Assembly (NCBI RefSeq): GCF_021404405.1
Contig: NZ_JABFTV010000002.1
Location: forward strand, 1-64,000
DNA: 64,000 bases
Direction: 5' to 3'
From: Billgrantia aerodenitrificans
GTDB taxonomy: Bacteria > Pseudomonadota > Gammaproteobacteria > Pseudomonadales > Halomonadaceae
Shown here: positions 49,256 to 58,385 of the stretch, one piece after another
How positions within the stretch are numbered: the stretch's first letter is position 1
How the letters are laid out: each line of letters opens with the position of its first letter
Program-made: the position numbers and the translations under genes
The notes under the pieces: model-generated
The model's database searches: none
What the model was told of the DNA's origin: nothing
The model's input: the letters and a program-made list of their open reading frames with translations, nothing else

Positions 49256-50167
49256 ATGTCTAAGCTTCATGATGTGTCGATGCGGCAACTGCGCTACTTC
49301 GTGGCGGCCAGCGAGGCTCGCCAGTTCTCGATGGCCGCGGCCAAGGTTAATGTGTCGCAGTCAGCGGTCACCGCAGCAGTCCATCAGCTTGAAGACCGCA
49401 TGGGGGTGCGGCTCTTCGAGCGCAAGCCCAATGGCGTCGAACTCACGGCGGAGGGGCACCAGTTCTATCGGCACGCCAGGCATATTCTCGATACCCTGCA
49501 GGATGCCTTGAGCGAGCCTCGGTTCCAACGCCATAGCGTCAGCGGCACGGTTCGCGTTGGCGCTTCCTACACCGTGCTTGGATATTTCCTCCCCAACCTG
49601 CTAGCGCGTTTCAAGCGCAGCTTTCCTGAGGTCGAAGTCGAGCTGATCGACATGGAGCGAGAGGGTATCGAAAGGCGCGTACTGGATGGGGACCTCGAGC
49701 TTGGGTTGGTCATTCTGTCTAATTCCACCCGCCGAGAAAGCTTTGCGCATCATGTGCTGATTCGCTCGAGACGCCAGCTCTGGCTGGCTGCCGATCATCC
49801 CTTGATGCACCGGTCGAACGTCACCCTGGAGGATGTGGCGGAGCAGGCGTACATCATGGCAACCGTCGATGAGGGTGAAATCTCGGCAACTCGCTATTGG
49901 CAGTCTCACGGGCTGGAGCCACGAGTGGCCTTTCGTACCTCGTCAATGGAGGCGCTGCGGGGGCTGGTAGCGCATGGGTTCGGTGTGACGATTCTCTCTG
50001 ACATGCTCTATCGCCCTTGGTCCCTGGAGGGCAGGAAGATTGGCTGTCGCCCTCTGGATGATCAGGTCCCACCCATGGAATTGGGCCTGGTCTGGCAACA
50101 TGATGCAGATTTCGACGAAGCAACGCAGGCGCTGCAGAGCTTTCTGATTCAGGCCAGCGGTGCATGA
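49256..50167 (+). CDS. LysR-family regulator of the indolepyruvate oxidoreductase
   Basis: The 303-residue protein has a LysR helix-turn-helix at residues 8-67 (MRQLRYFVAASEARQFSMAA, then VSQSAVTAAVHQLEDRMGVR) and an effector domain containing LVAHGFGVTILSDMLYRPWS. It is divergent from the indolepyruvate oxidoreductase gene. The next LysR gene follows after 40 bp on the same strand but belongs to a different subgroup. Confidence 0.9.
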   Translation: MSKLHDVSMRQLRYFVAASEARQFSMAAAKVNVSQSAVTAAVHQLEDRMGVRLFERKPNGVELTAEGHQFYRHARHILDTLQDALSEPRFQRHSVSGTVRVGASYTVLGYFLPNLLARFKRSFPEVEVELIDMEREGIERRVLDGDLELGLVILSNSTRRESFAHHVLIRSRRQLWLAADHPLMHRSNVTLEDVAEQAYIMATVDEGEISATRYWQSHGLEPRVAFRTSSMEALRGLVAHGFGVTILSDMLYRPWSLEGRKIGCRPLDDQVPPMELGLVWQHDADFDEATQALQSFLIQASGA

Positions 50168-50207
50168 GTAACCGGGGATGAGCCCCGTGTAACAAGGATA
50201 ATAAGTG

Positions 50208-51110
50208 ATGGAGAACATCGTCAAAAAGCTGGATTTGACATCGCTACGGCTTTTTGTCGCAGTGTGTCAAGAAAAAAACATTGCTAGAGCAGCCGCTCGT
50301 GAGTTTATAACGCCGTCAGCCGTCAGTCGGCGCATTGCCGAGATTGAGTCGACCGTAGGTTTACCAATGCTGATACGACATCACCGCGGAATATCGGTAA
50401 CGCCCGCGGGGGAGGTGGTCCTCAGGCATGCTGAGGATGTGCTGGCAAGCCTGGAATCGCTGGGTGCCGAGCTGTCGAGCTTTTTCTCTGGCATTCGGGG
50501 TACGGTTAAGATTTCCGCCAACCTTTCATCTATCGTCCAGTTTCTCCCTGAAGATATAGCATCGTTCAAACGTATGTTTCCCGATGTCCGTGTCGAGCTG
50601 GAAGAGCAGAACACCATTGAGGTCATCGATATGGTGGCGCGGGGGGAAGTCGATTTCGGTATTTGTAACGATATCCCCGAAACTGATAACTTCACCAAGC
50701 TGAATTACCGTGCCGATCGACTATCAGTAATCATGTCCCGAAGCCATGCCCAGGCCGGGGTGGCGCAGACCAGCTTTTCGTCCCTACTCGAAGATTCCTT
50801 CGTGGCGCTTCGAGGCGACAGTGCATTGACAGCGCTATTGAATACTAAGGCAAAGGCTTTGTCGCAATCCTTGAATGTGACCATTGGCGTTACCAGTCTG
50901 GATGCGCTATGTCGCATGGTAGATGCGGGCCTGGGTATTGCAGTGGTACCCCACCTGGTCGGTGAAATGTATGTCAATACCCTTGATGTTGCGGTGGTAC
51001 CACTCAAGGATGATTGGGCGCTTCGGCAGCAAGTGATAGTCCATAATGCCGGTGCAGCACTCTCCGCATCGGCGAGCAAACTGGTCGAATTCCTTGCGGA
51101 AGGTGCCTAA
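50208..51110 (+). CDS. LysR-family regulator upstream of the swivel-first aconitase operon
   Basis: The 300-residue protein has the helix-turn-helix at residues 8-67 (NIARAAAREFITPSAVSRRI). The effector domain includes VDAGLGIAVVPHLVGEMY. ATG 50208 is preferred over GTG 50205 because AAGGA lies ten bases upstream. It is transcribed in the same direction as the aconitase/TRAP/RraA operon that starts 197 bp downstream and probably controls it. Confidence 0.9.
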   Translation: MENIVKKLDLTSLRLFVAVCQEKNIARAAAREFITPSAVSRRIAEIESTVGLPMLIRHHRGISVTPAGEVVLRHAEDVLASLESLGAELSSFFSGIRGTVKISANLSSIVQFLPEDIASFKRMFPDVRVELEEQNTIEVIDMVARGEVDFGICNDIPETDNFTKLNYRADRLSVIMSRSHAQAGVAQTSFSSLLEDSFVALRGDSALTALLNTKAKALSQSLNVTIGVTSLDALCRMVDAGLGIAVVPHLVGEMYVNTLDVAVVPLKDDWALRQQVIVHNAGAALSASASKLVEFLAEGA

Positions 51111-51207
51111 AAGTGTTCTCGACCTTCTTGATACCGAGGAAGCTATATCAGTATTTGTTAATCAGCCGAGCTGTATGCACTAAAGTCTTAGAGCCTAAAG
51201 TATAAGA

Positions 51208-51222
51208 TATCAGGGGCTGATA
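51208..51222. promoter_or_regulatory. Inverted repeat in the promoter region of the aconitase-family operon
   Basis: TATCAG-GGG-CTGATA is a perfect short dyad in the gap between the LysR gene and the operon. A LysR box is possible, but the spacing is not the classical T-N11-A. Confidence 0.35.
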
Positions 51223-51306
51223 AATCGTGATGCCTGCGCTTCGGAAATGGCACGCCTCCTGCGGTGACGTTGCTGCTAGCCTTGAGTTCAGCTTCAGGAG
51301 GACGCC

Positions 51307-53274
51307 ATGCAACGTACAGTACCGATCACTGGCCGAGTACTCTATCTCTCGGAAGATCCCGAAAAGATTGATCACCAATTGGCTGGTCATCCCATCGACC
51401 TTGATACCGCGGGGCCGCTGCGCGACAACGTTTCGACAGATGAGATCACGCCGACGACGATCATGCTGGTCTATGATGAGCGCCTCGGTCGCTACCCCTA
51501 TGTCGGCTTCAAGGCGGGAGAGCGGCTACCCATTCCCGAGCAGGCGATACGTGAGGGTGGCTTCGCCGTCACGGTGGCGGGCAAACGGTATGGCAAGGGG
51601 TCGTCGCGCGAGTCCAGCCCGTTGGCAGAACTTTCAGCAGGCATCCGCTTGATCATTGCCGAGAGCTTCGAGCGAATCTATCTGCAGAACTGTGACAATA
51701 TCGGCATCCTAACCTCAACCGACTTCTCTTTGTTGGACAAGCTTGCTTCAGGTGAAGCGATTCCCATCGAGGCGTTCCTTGAGGGTCGCGATGCAGTGAC
51801 CCAAGAGATCATTCGGCATGGTGGTCTGCTGGCCTACAGCAAGTCCAAGCAGTGGCCTCGGGTCGAGAGCGTGCAGGGACATGAGAGAGCTGAGCAACCC
51901 CTGACGCTGATCGAGAAGATCATCCAGCGCCACTTGCATCCAGAGTTTTCCGACAGCCAGCGTGGCGAAGGCATCTTCGTTGCCGCCGATTGGCGCTTCA
52001 GCCACGACTACTTCACTGGCATGTGCGCTCACCTAATACACAATGCTTTCGGGGATGAGGTGAGCCTCGAACGACCGGAAAGAATCATCGCATTTCAGGA
52101 CCACTTGGTCCTGGCTTCTGAAAGTCACCCACACGTGACGAAGGGACTTTTGCCCGGGGTTGCCAACCTGGCCAGTGGGCATGATCAGTTCGTCCAGCGC
52201 TACAAGGTGAAGGCCCATGGTGTTCTGAAAGAGGCGAACGGTTCTGAGGGGATCTGCCACGCGCTGATGGCGGAACGCTATGCACTCCCTGGTGAGGTGG
52301 TAGTCGGTACGGATTCCCATACACCTCACTCGGGGGCGCTGGGATGTTTTGCTTTTGGGGCCGGAGCCACCGACATTGCCAACAGTTGGGTGACTGGCTA
52401 CATCCGCTGCAAGAAACCAGAAACGCTGCGCATTGAGCTTATGGGTGAGCTAAAGCCTGGTGTTACGGCTAAGGACATCGTGCTTCACCTACTAACGCAG
52501 GAGCCCATCAAAAGCGGTGGGGCTATTGGACTGGTGTTCGAGTATGGCGGTTCTGCCGTGCGGAAGATGTCTATCGATGAGAGAGCCACCCTGACCAATA
52601 TGGTGGCCGAAATGGGGGGATTGACCGGGATCGTCGAACCCGATGAGGTCACGCAAGCATTCCTGCATGAGCGGCGTGGCATCGACTTCGAGATCGAAGG
52701 CTGGATGCGCAGTGATCCGGGGGCTGACTATAAGGAGACCCTGAGCCTTAATGTTAATGAGCTTGGGCCGATGTTAGCAAGTCCTGGGGATCCGGGTAAT
52801 GGACTACATGCCGATGAGCTCAAGAAACTGATTCCAATTGATATTGCTTACGGAGGTTCTTGTACGGCCGGGAAGCGAGATGACTTTGATTGTTATCATG
52901 AGGTCTTGGCTTGGGGCCTGGAAAACGGATTAAGGATACCTGAGCATACTAAATTTTACTTGCAGTTCGGTACGCTAGATGTAAAGAAATACTGCGAGGA
53001 GAAAGGCTATCTCAACACCTTTGAACAGATGGGAGTCACTCTTATCATGCCAGGTTGCGGGGCCTGCGCAAATTGTGGCCCCGGCTCTTCAACTCGTTCA
53101 GATCAAGTCACAATTAGTGCTATCAACAGAAATTTTCCAGGCCGTTCCGGACCGGGTGGAGTCTGGCTGGCAAGTCCCTACACAGTAGCGGCCAGCGCAT
53201 TGTTAGGGCGCATTGGAACATTTTTAGAAGTAATGAAAATTAAAGTTCAGGAAAAGGAAGGCAGAAAGGGCTGA
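51307..53274 (+). CDS. Aconitase-family hydro-lyase with swivel domain first
   Basis: This 655-residue protein joins the two parts of the aconitase fold in the reverse of the AcnA order. Residues 1-185 are a LeuD-like swivel domain with YGKGSSRESSPLAEL (about 95) and IAESFERIYLQNCDNIGI. Residues 200-655 are the LeuC-like cluster domain with VVGTDSHTPHSGALGCFAFG (about 334), YGGSCTAGKRDD (about 515), PGCGACANCGPGSS (about 582) and INRNFPGRSGPGG. The three cluster cysteines are Cys of SCTAG and the C-x-x-C of GCGAC. There is no HEAT-like domain as in AcnB. The second cluster motif SCTAG replaces SCTN. The substrate is probably a 2-hydroxyacid carried by the TRAP system downstream. AGGAGG lies just before the ATG. 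Confidence 0.85.
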   Translation: MQRTVPITGRVLYLSEDPEKIDHQLAGHPIDLDTAGPLRDNVSTDEITPTTIMLVYDERLGRYPYVGFKAGERLPIPEQAIREGGFAVTVAGKRYGKGSSRESSPLAELSAGIRLIIAESFERIYLQNCDNIGILTSTDFSLLDKLASGEAIPIEAFLEGRDAVTQEIIRHGGLLAYSKSKQWPRVESVQGHERAEQPLTLIEKIIQRHLHPEFSDSQRGEGIFVAADWRFSHDYFTGMCAHLIHNAFGDEVSLERPERIIAFQDHLVLASESHPHVTKGLLPGVANLASGHDQFVQRYKVKAHGVLKEANGSEGICHALMAERYALPGEVVVGTDSHTPHSGALGCFAFGAGATDIANSWVTGYIRCKKPETLRIELMGELKPGVTAKDIVLHLLTQEPIKSGGAIGLVFEYGGSAVRKMSIDERATLTNMVAEMGGLTGIVEPDEVTQAFLHERRGIDFEIEGWMRSDPGADYKETLSLNVNELGPMLASPGDPGNGLHADELKKLIPIDIAYGGSCTAGKRDDFDCYHEVLAWGLENGLRIPEHTKFYLQFGTLDVKKYCEEKGYLNTFEQMGVTLIMPGCGACANCGPGSSTRSDQVTISAINRNFPGRSGPGGVWLASPYTVAASALLGRIGTFLEVMKIKVQEKEGRKG

Positions 53275-53328
53275 GTTGCATTATAGATTCAATTGGGCAG
53301 AAAACACCACAACTATAAAGGTGAGATT

Positions 53329-54327
53329 ATGTATAGCGCTAGCGAAAGAAAAAAACATCTAAAATCAGCGGTTGTATTTGGATTGGTTGCGAGCTTTTTT
53401 GGTGCATCAGCCAGTGCACTGGCTGTTGAAAGAGCAACACTCCAATTGGCCACGATAGCCTCTCCGGACAATCTTTGGTACGAGGCTGCGCAGCGATTTT
53501 CTGACGGTGTTGCTGAACGAACAGATGGCAACGTAAAGATTGAAATTGCCCATTCAGGTACCACCGGATCCGTTCGCGAAAGTGTTGAGGCACTACAGAT
53601 CGGGGCCAATGATATAGTTCAAACAGTAATTGCTTCATTGGAGCCGTATGATGATATTGCGGCAATTGAATCATACCCCTATCTGTTCAGAGACGCTGAC
53701 CATTTTCTAGAAGTGTTTTCTGGCTCACTAGGGGATGAGATTTATCAAGAAATATCTAATAAAACAGGGTTTACGCTGATTGGTGCCGGCTACCGTGGTG
53801 CTAGGGAAATGGCATCCAAGCGCCCCGTTGAATCAGTGGACGACTTGTCTGGTTTGCGGATTCGTGTTCCTGAAATTCGTATTTTCAGAAAAACCTGGGA
53901 AATTCTTGGTGCTAGCCCAATCCCTATGGGGTCAGGTGAGGTATATACTGGTCTGCAACAGGGAATTATAGATGCAGTTGAAAATCCTCTTGAGGCCCAC
54001 CTTCGGTCCCGTTATCACGAGGCAGCGGATTATGTGGTAATGACGGGGCATGTCCATAGTGCTTATACATTTTTGTTTGATAATGCACGCTTTGAATCAT
54101 TCTCTCCGGAGCTTCAGGAAATTCTTCGTGAAGAAGGCAGAAACGCCATGGAATGGGGGTCGCAAGAAAGTCTCAAGCAGATTGCGGAGCTTGAGGCAGA
54201 GCTCGAGAGATTGGGTGTAACAATCATTCGTCCTAATCTTGATGAGTTTCGCGAAAAAATCCAGCCTATGGTCGATGAGTTTCCGCATTTGGCGCCTTGG
54301 GTAGAGCGTATTTCCGCGGACACCTAG
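53329..54327 (+). CDS. dctP: TRAP transporter solute receptor DctP
   Basis: From ATG 53329 (AAAGGTGAG upstream) the 332-residue protein has a signal peptide ending ASASALA. DctP markers include AAQRFSDGVAERTDGNVKIE, GYRGAREMASKRPVESVDDL, the conserved Arg in LSGLRIRVPE, and GLQQGIIDAVENPLEAHL. It is the receptor for the TRAP system encoded by the next two genes. AT-rich codon use sets this operon apart from neighbouring core genes. Confidence 0.92.
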   Translation: MYSASERKKHLKSAVVFGLVASFFGASASALAVERATLQLATIASPDNLWYEAAQRFSDGVAERTDGNVKIEIAHSGTTGSVRESVEALQIGANDIVQTVIASLEPYDDIAAIESYPYLFRDADHFLEVFSGSLGDEIYQEISNKTGFTLIGAGYRGAREMASKRPVESVDDLSGLRIRVPEIRIFRKTWEILGASPIPMGSGEVYTGLQQGIIDAVENPLEAHLRSRYHEAADYVVMTGHVHSAYTFLFDNARFESFSPELQEILREEGRNAMEWGSQESLKQIAELEAELERLGVTIIRPNLDEFREKIQPMVDEFPHLAPWVERISADT

Positions 54328-54390
54328 GGATAATGGAAGCTTTCCAAGCCCTCCTCCTTGGGGAGGGCTGCTGCCGATAAGAGGGTGCCA

Positions 54391-54894
54391 ATGAATTTAC
54401 TGACACGACTGGCTACCAGACTTGCCGATGCTATTGATTATCTCTGTATGGCAATTTTATTGGTTATGCTAGCATCCATCAGCTACCAAGTCTTTGCTCG
54501 CTATATATTGAATAGCCCAACATTCTGGTCTGAGGAGCTTGCCAGGTTCCTGATTGTCTGGTTGACCATGCTGGGGTCAGCTTCTTTGATTAAAGAACAT
54601 GATGGTCACATATCAGTGGAATACCTTTTTGATAAACTATCAGGAAAGCTCAAGCTAGCTGTTGGGTTTGTTCGCGATCTGTTGACTATCGGAATGTGTG
54701 GTTTGCTGGGTTATTACGGTATTAAGCTGGCTGAGTTTGGGGGGCGAACCTCTTCTTCAGGCTTGGGGGTCCCCATGTCCTACCCTTATTATGCAATTCC
54801 TGTTGGCGCCTTTCTGATTGCCTTAGTGCTTCTCCTATCCAGGTTGGGTAGCTTAAATTTTCAGTGCTGTAAGCATCCTAAGGAGACCGCATGA
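54391..54894 (+). CDS. dctQ: TRAP transporter small permease DctQ
   Basis: About 167 residues from ATG 54391 (GAGGG upstream) with four membrane helices and the DctQ motifs S-P-T-F-W-S-E-E-L-A-R-F-L and L-G-S-A-S-L-I-K-E-H-D-G-H-I-S-V. The stop overlaps the start of dctM by four bases. Confidence 0.9.
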   Translation: MNLLTRLATRLADAIDYLCMAILLVMLASISYQVFARYILNSPTFWSEELARFLIVWLTMLGSASLIKEHDGHISVEYLFDKLSGKLKLAVGFVRDLLTIGMCGLLGYYGIKLAEFGGRTSSSGLGVPMSYPYYAIPVGAFLIALVLLLSRLGSLNFQCCKHPKETA

Positions 54895-56198
54895 TGAGCA
54901 TCGAAATGGTTGGGCTGGTGCTTGCCGGTGCTATGGTGCTATTGATTGCTATTGGTTTGCCAGTGGCTTTTGCCATAATACTGGCTTCCTTTACGGTCAT
55001 TTTTTTACAAGGACACATAAATCCGGTAATTGCAGCCCAGAGAATCTATTCTGGCATGGACAGCTTCTCCCTGATGGCCATCCCTTTTTTCCTTTTGGCT
55101 GGTTCTATCATGGTGGCAGGTGGTTTAAGTCGTAGGCTTATTGATTTTGCAAACGCACTGGTAGGTCGTTTCACTGGTGGTCTGGCTATTAGTAATGTCA
55201 TGTCTTCACTAATGTTTGGTGGAGTATCTGGCTCTGCCGTGGCGGATACCAGTGCCATGGGGCGCACTTATATTCCGGCCATGGTTCAGGCAGGGTATGA
55301 CAAGAAATTTTCGATTGGGTTGACAGCAGCTTCTTCTCCTATTTCTCCACTCATTCCACCTTCCATTGCTTGGATTGTCTATGCATTTATTACCGATCAG
55401 TCTGTGATGAGAATGTTCGTTGCAGGCATCGTGCCTGGCCTGTTCTGGGCCTCAGCCTTGATGATAACAGCTTACTATATTGCAAAAAAGAGAGGTTATC
55501 CCACTTCGAATCCGGCCTCAATTAGTGAGATTGCGCTAACTTTTTGGAAAGCGCTCCCTGCCATCATGATGCCTGTTATTATTCTTTTTGGTATTCGAAT
55601 GGGGGTTTTCACGGTAACTGAAGCTTCTGTGTTGGCAGTGATTTATGCTCTCATTGTTAGCGTATTTATATATCGCGACCTTAGTGTCAAGGCTTTGATT
55701 GATGCAGTGAGATCTAGTGTCAGAATGACTGCTTCAGTTATGATCATTCTCGCGGCTGCGGCATTGTTTGCCTGGATTCTCTCTTCTCATCATATTCCGA
55801 ATACTTTGGCTGGCTGGATGCAGGATACTATCCGCTCTCCTCTGCTCTTCCTCTTGCTACTTAATATTCTGCTTTTGTTTGTTGGTACTTTTATGGAGGT
55901 GAATGCTGCAAAGGTCATGCTGCTTCCGGTTCTTTTCCCCATCGCAGTCGGGTTGGGTATAGATCCAATACATTTTGGTGTGATAATTACTGTCAATCTT
56001 TGCCTAGGACTGATCACGCCGCCAATAGGTATAGTGTTGGCGTTGGCTTCAAAGATCGGTGGTGTTTCGATAGAAGAAGGCACACGAGGGGTGACGGTAT
56101 TTTTTGTAGTCGGATTGTTAGTGCTGGCTGTCCTGACACTTGTTCCGGTATTATCTACCGGACTGCCTGATCTGGTTCTGGGTGTCCAGGGTCGATAA
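54891..56198 (+). CDS. dctM: TRAP transporter large permease DctM
   Basis: The 435-residue permease has about twelve helices with DctM motifs MDSFSLMAIPFFLLAGSIMV, MFGGVSGSAVADTSAMGRTY, SPISPLIPPSIAWIVYAFI and NLCLGLITPPIGIVLALASK. AAGGAGA precedes the ATG, which overlaps the end of dctQ, so the subunits are translationally coupled. Confidence 0.93.
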   Translation: MMSIEMVGLVLAGAMVLLIAIGLPVAFAIILASFTVIFLQGHINPVIAAQRIYSGMDSFSLMAIPFFLLAGSIMVAGGLSRRLIDFANALVGRFTGGLAISNVMSSLMFGGVSGSAVADTSAMGRTYIPAMVQAGYDKKFSIGLTAASSPISPLIPPSIAWIVYAFITDQSVMRMFVAGIVPGLFWASALMITAYYIAKKRGYPTSNPASISEIALTFWKALPAIMMPVIILFGIRMGVFTVTEASVLAVIYALIVSVFIYRDLSVKALIDAVRSSVRMTASVMIILAAAALFAWILSSHHIPNTLAGWMQDTIRSPLLFLLLLNILLLFVGTFMEVNAAKVMLLPVLFPIAVGLGIDPIHFGVIITVNLCLGLITPPIGIVLALASKIGGVSIEEGTRGVTVFFVVGLLVLAVLTLVPVLSTGLPDLVLGVQGR

Positions 56199-56223
56199 TA
56201 ATTTTGACTGTGGAGGTCGAGTG

Positions 56224-56916
56224 ATGCCGTATGTGACAGATGCTGGATTGTCGGAAGCTTTTAAATATGTTGGAAGTGCTGTGTTAAGTGATGTACTTGA
56301 TGAAACTGGCTTTCCAAGCCAGGTCATTAAATCTGGGCTACTTGCTTTGGGTTCCAGCGAGGCCTTCTGCGGTCCAGCCGTTTGCGTTCAGGGGGGGGCG
56401 CGCCCCTTCCTTCAAACTCAAGTTCCTGCTGGCTTTTTTCAGGGCCCTTATGAACTCACAAATATCGATACTTGCGACAGTGTGCTGGTATTGTCAGCTC
56501 AGGGATTTACATCGGGAGCTCTTCTAGGTGACCGCATTGCGGGTAGGCTAAAGCAGAATGGCTGCTTGGGATTTATCACGGATGGCTATGCTAGGGATAG
56601 TCAGGCACTAGCTGAGATAGGCTTGCCGGTCCGGGCGGCTGGACTAACTCCGGTAAATGGCGGAAAACGTTGGGCAATCTTTGAAAAAAGTATTACAGTC
56701 ACCCTTCCGGCTCAGGCAGGGGGCGTTGTAAAAATAAGGCCGGGTGATTTTGTTTTAGCAGATCAGGACGGCGTAGTGATAGTGCCAAAAGAACATGCTC
56801 AAGATTTAATTTCTATGGCAGAAGAATACAAGCTGAAAGAAGAAAGGCTGAAAGAAAATGATGGTGCCGTGAATCTTTCTGACTTAACCTCTCATTTGCG
56901 CTGGTTAAGGACGTAG
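56224..56916 (+). CDS. RraA-family aldolase/decarboxylase-like protein
   Basis: From ATG 56224 (GTGGAGG upstream) the protein has 230 residues. It carries the RraA/HMG-aldolase motifs LGDRIAGRLKQNGCLGFITD, D-G-Y-A-R-D, and L-A-D-Q-D-G-V-V-I-V-P, including the Arg-Asp pair used for metal and substrate binding in class II 4-hydroxy-4-methyl-2-oxoglutarate aldolases. It follows the TRAP genes by 25 bp, so a lyase or oxaloacetate-type decarboxylase acting on the product of the aconitase-like enzyme is likely. Regulation of RNase E as for E. coli RraA is improbable in this setting. Confidence 0.85.
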   Translation: MPYVTDAGLSEAFKYVGSAVLSDVLDETGFPSQVIKSGLLALGSSEAFCGPAVCVQGGARPFLQTQVPAGFFQGPYELTNIDTCDSVLVLSAQGFTSGALLGDRIAGRLKQNGCLGFITDGYARDSQALAEIGLPVRAAGLTPVNGGKRWAIFEKSITVTLPAQAGGVVKIRPGDFVLADQDGVVIVPKEHAQDLISMAEEYKLKEERLKENDGAVNLSDLTSHLRWLRT

Positions 56917-56960
56917 TTAGGTGAAATCTTTGCCTAGTCTGCTAAGAGGCGGTCTTAAAT

Positions 56961-57079
56961 TTGTGCAGTGAAAGGTATTCGCCCGACAAGGCCTCCATTG
57001 GCTGTCTATAGTTAAGAAGTTTGTGCAGTGATGGTATTCGCCTGGCACATCCCCCGTGGGCTCTCTAAAGTTAAGCAGT
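56961..57079. repeat. Imperfect 60-bp tandem repeat at an IS481 end
   Basis: Two units, 56961-57020 and 57021-57079, both begin TTGTGCAGTG and contain GGTATTCGCC and a late GTTAAG(A/C)AG, with differences between. They adjoin the transposase stop and probably represent two IS ends in tandem. Confidence 0.65.
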
Positions 57080-57243
57080 ATTTTCTACCGTTTTCCTGGG
57101 CTCCTTCTTCGTCGCTTTGAGGAGCCCTTTCTTGAACACGGCATAGGGCGTCGCCCCCTTCATGTTGCGGCCCTGATGCGGCTGTTTCGTGTTGTAGGTG
57201 ACCAAATAGTCGTCCAGGTCCTGCTGCTTCTCCTTCAGGGCCG
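57071..57243 (-). pseudogene. IS481-family transposase C-terminal fragment
   Basis: The minus frame reads QQDLDDYLVTYNTKQPHQGR, N-M-K-G-A-T-P-Y-A-V-F-K-K-G-L and ends ENTA, the terminal part of an IS481-type DDE transposase. The rest is missing; at 57243 it abuts sequence identical in kind to the 3' end of otnC. Confidence 0.88.
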
Positions 57244-57246
57244 GGT

Positions 57247-57459
57247 GATGCGGTACGCGGGCTAGCCGGTAAGCACAGCGCTGTACTGCTCGCCAACCAC
57301 GGCCCGGTGGTGGCTGGCAAGAATCTCAAGGCAGTGGTTTATGCGACTGAGGAGCTCGAGGAAACCGCCAAGCTGTTTCTGCTGTTGCGCGGCGAGAACC
57401 CGCGGGGCCTGACGTCGGAGCAGGTCGCCAAGCTGGAGGCACAATTCCCCCGAGAATGA
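57247..57459 (+). pseudogene. otnC: Duplicate 3' end of otnC
   Basis: 71 codons (DAVRGLAGKHSAVLLANHGP, then VVAGKNLKAVVYATEELEET, K-L-F-L-L-L-R-G-E-N-P-R-G) repeat the C-terminal third of OtnC at 21376-21589 with only a few substitutions, then end FPRE instead of FPME. The 5' part is replaced by the IS481 remnant. Confidence 0.92.
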
Positions 57460-57482
57460 CACGCCACTCCTAAGTTTACTTT

Positions 57483-58385
57483 TTATTTGCGGTTTCGCGT
57501 TGCGGTCAAGCGGTCCACCAATGGGTGCCAATCGAAGGGCTCTAATTTGTTGTAGTTCAAACCCTGGACGGCCATAGCCTCGGCCAGTCCGCGTTGGACC
57601 TGAGCAATGGCCTGGCTCATGTGCGGTTCGCCTCCGGCCGCCCGGACGGTTTCGGCCACCTCTTCCATCTCCTCGGCTCGACGCCATCCATGCTCGGCGA
57701 CTCGGCTGAAGAGATAGTGGGGCAGGGCGGCGTCCCACCCCATTCCGGGAAAGCTGGCCTGCAGTGAGGCCAGTACCTCTTCTTCGGCACCGTAGTGGCG
57801 AGCCGTGAATAGGCATTCGGTGGTGAGCGCTTCCAGCCCTTTGATCATTACGCTGCGACACATTTTGATCGCCGAGGCCACGCCGACCTCGCCGGAAACC
57901 ACCCGCGTGGAAAAACCCAGGGCATTCAGGCCAGCGGAAATCGTGTCCGCGTCATGGCCCCCCAGCAGGATTGGCGTCTGCAGCCGTTTGGGCGGTACTG
58001 GGGCCATCACGGCAGCGTCCACGTAGGTGGCGCCACTGTACTGCACGGTGGCGCACGCGGTTTGTTTGGTGGCCGGTGCTACCGAGTTGATGTCCAGGTA
58101 CCACTGCCCAGGTTGAAGTGCCGGGGCCAACCCGCTCGCCACGTCGAGGGCGGCCCCTGCGGTGACGGCGGAGATTACCAATTGCGCCCCTTGCGTTGCC
58201 TGCTGGGCGCTGTTGCACAGCGTGACGCCGCAGCGCGCAGCCTTCTCCTGCAGGCGCAAGCGCGTAGCAGGTTCGTCGAGCAGCGTGTCGTAGGCGCGAA
58301 CGCGCACCCCCTGGGCGGCAAGATCGCCGGCCAGAATGCCGCCGGCCTCACCGAAGCCGATCATGGCGATATCGCTGAAGGTCAT
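57483..58385 (-). CDS. NAD(P)-binding oxidoreductase, 6PGDH-like with DUF1932 domain
   Basis: The 300-residue protein has an N-terminal Rossmann domain (MIGFGEAGGILAGDLAAQGV, then D-I-N-S-V-A-P) and a C-terminal helical DUF1932 domain (VGVASAIKMCRSVMIKGLEA). It resembles beta-hydroxyacid dehydrogenases, with the conserved Lys in A-I-K-M. Similar genes often accompany protocatechuate 4,5-cleavage or gallate genes. It overlaps galD by four bases; GGGAGGAG lies just before the ATG at 58385. A role in a side reaction on a pathway acid is likely but its substrate is not known. Confidence 0.82.
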   Translation of the reverse strand: MTFSDIAMIGFGEAGGILAGDLAAQGVRVRAYDTLLDEPATRLRLQEKAARCGVTLCNSAQQATQGAQLVISAVTAGAALDVASGLAPALQPGQWYLDINSVAPATKQTACATVQYSGATYVDAAVMAPVPPKRLQTPILLGGHDADTISAGLNALGFSTRVVSGEVGVASAIKMCRSVMIKGLEALTTECLFTARHYGAEEEVLASLQASFPGMGWDAALPHYLFSRVAEHGWRRAEEMEEVAETVRAAGGEPHMSQAIAQVQRGLAEAMAVQGLNYNKLEPFDWHPLVDRLTATRNRK

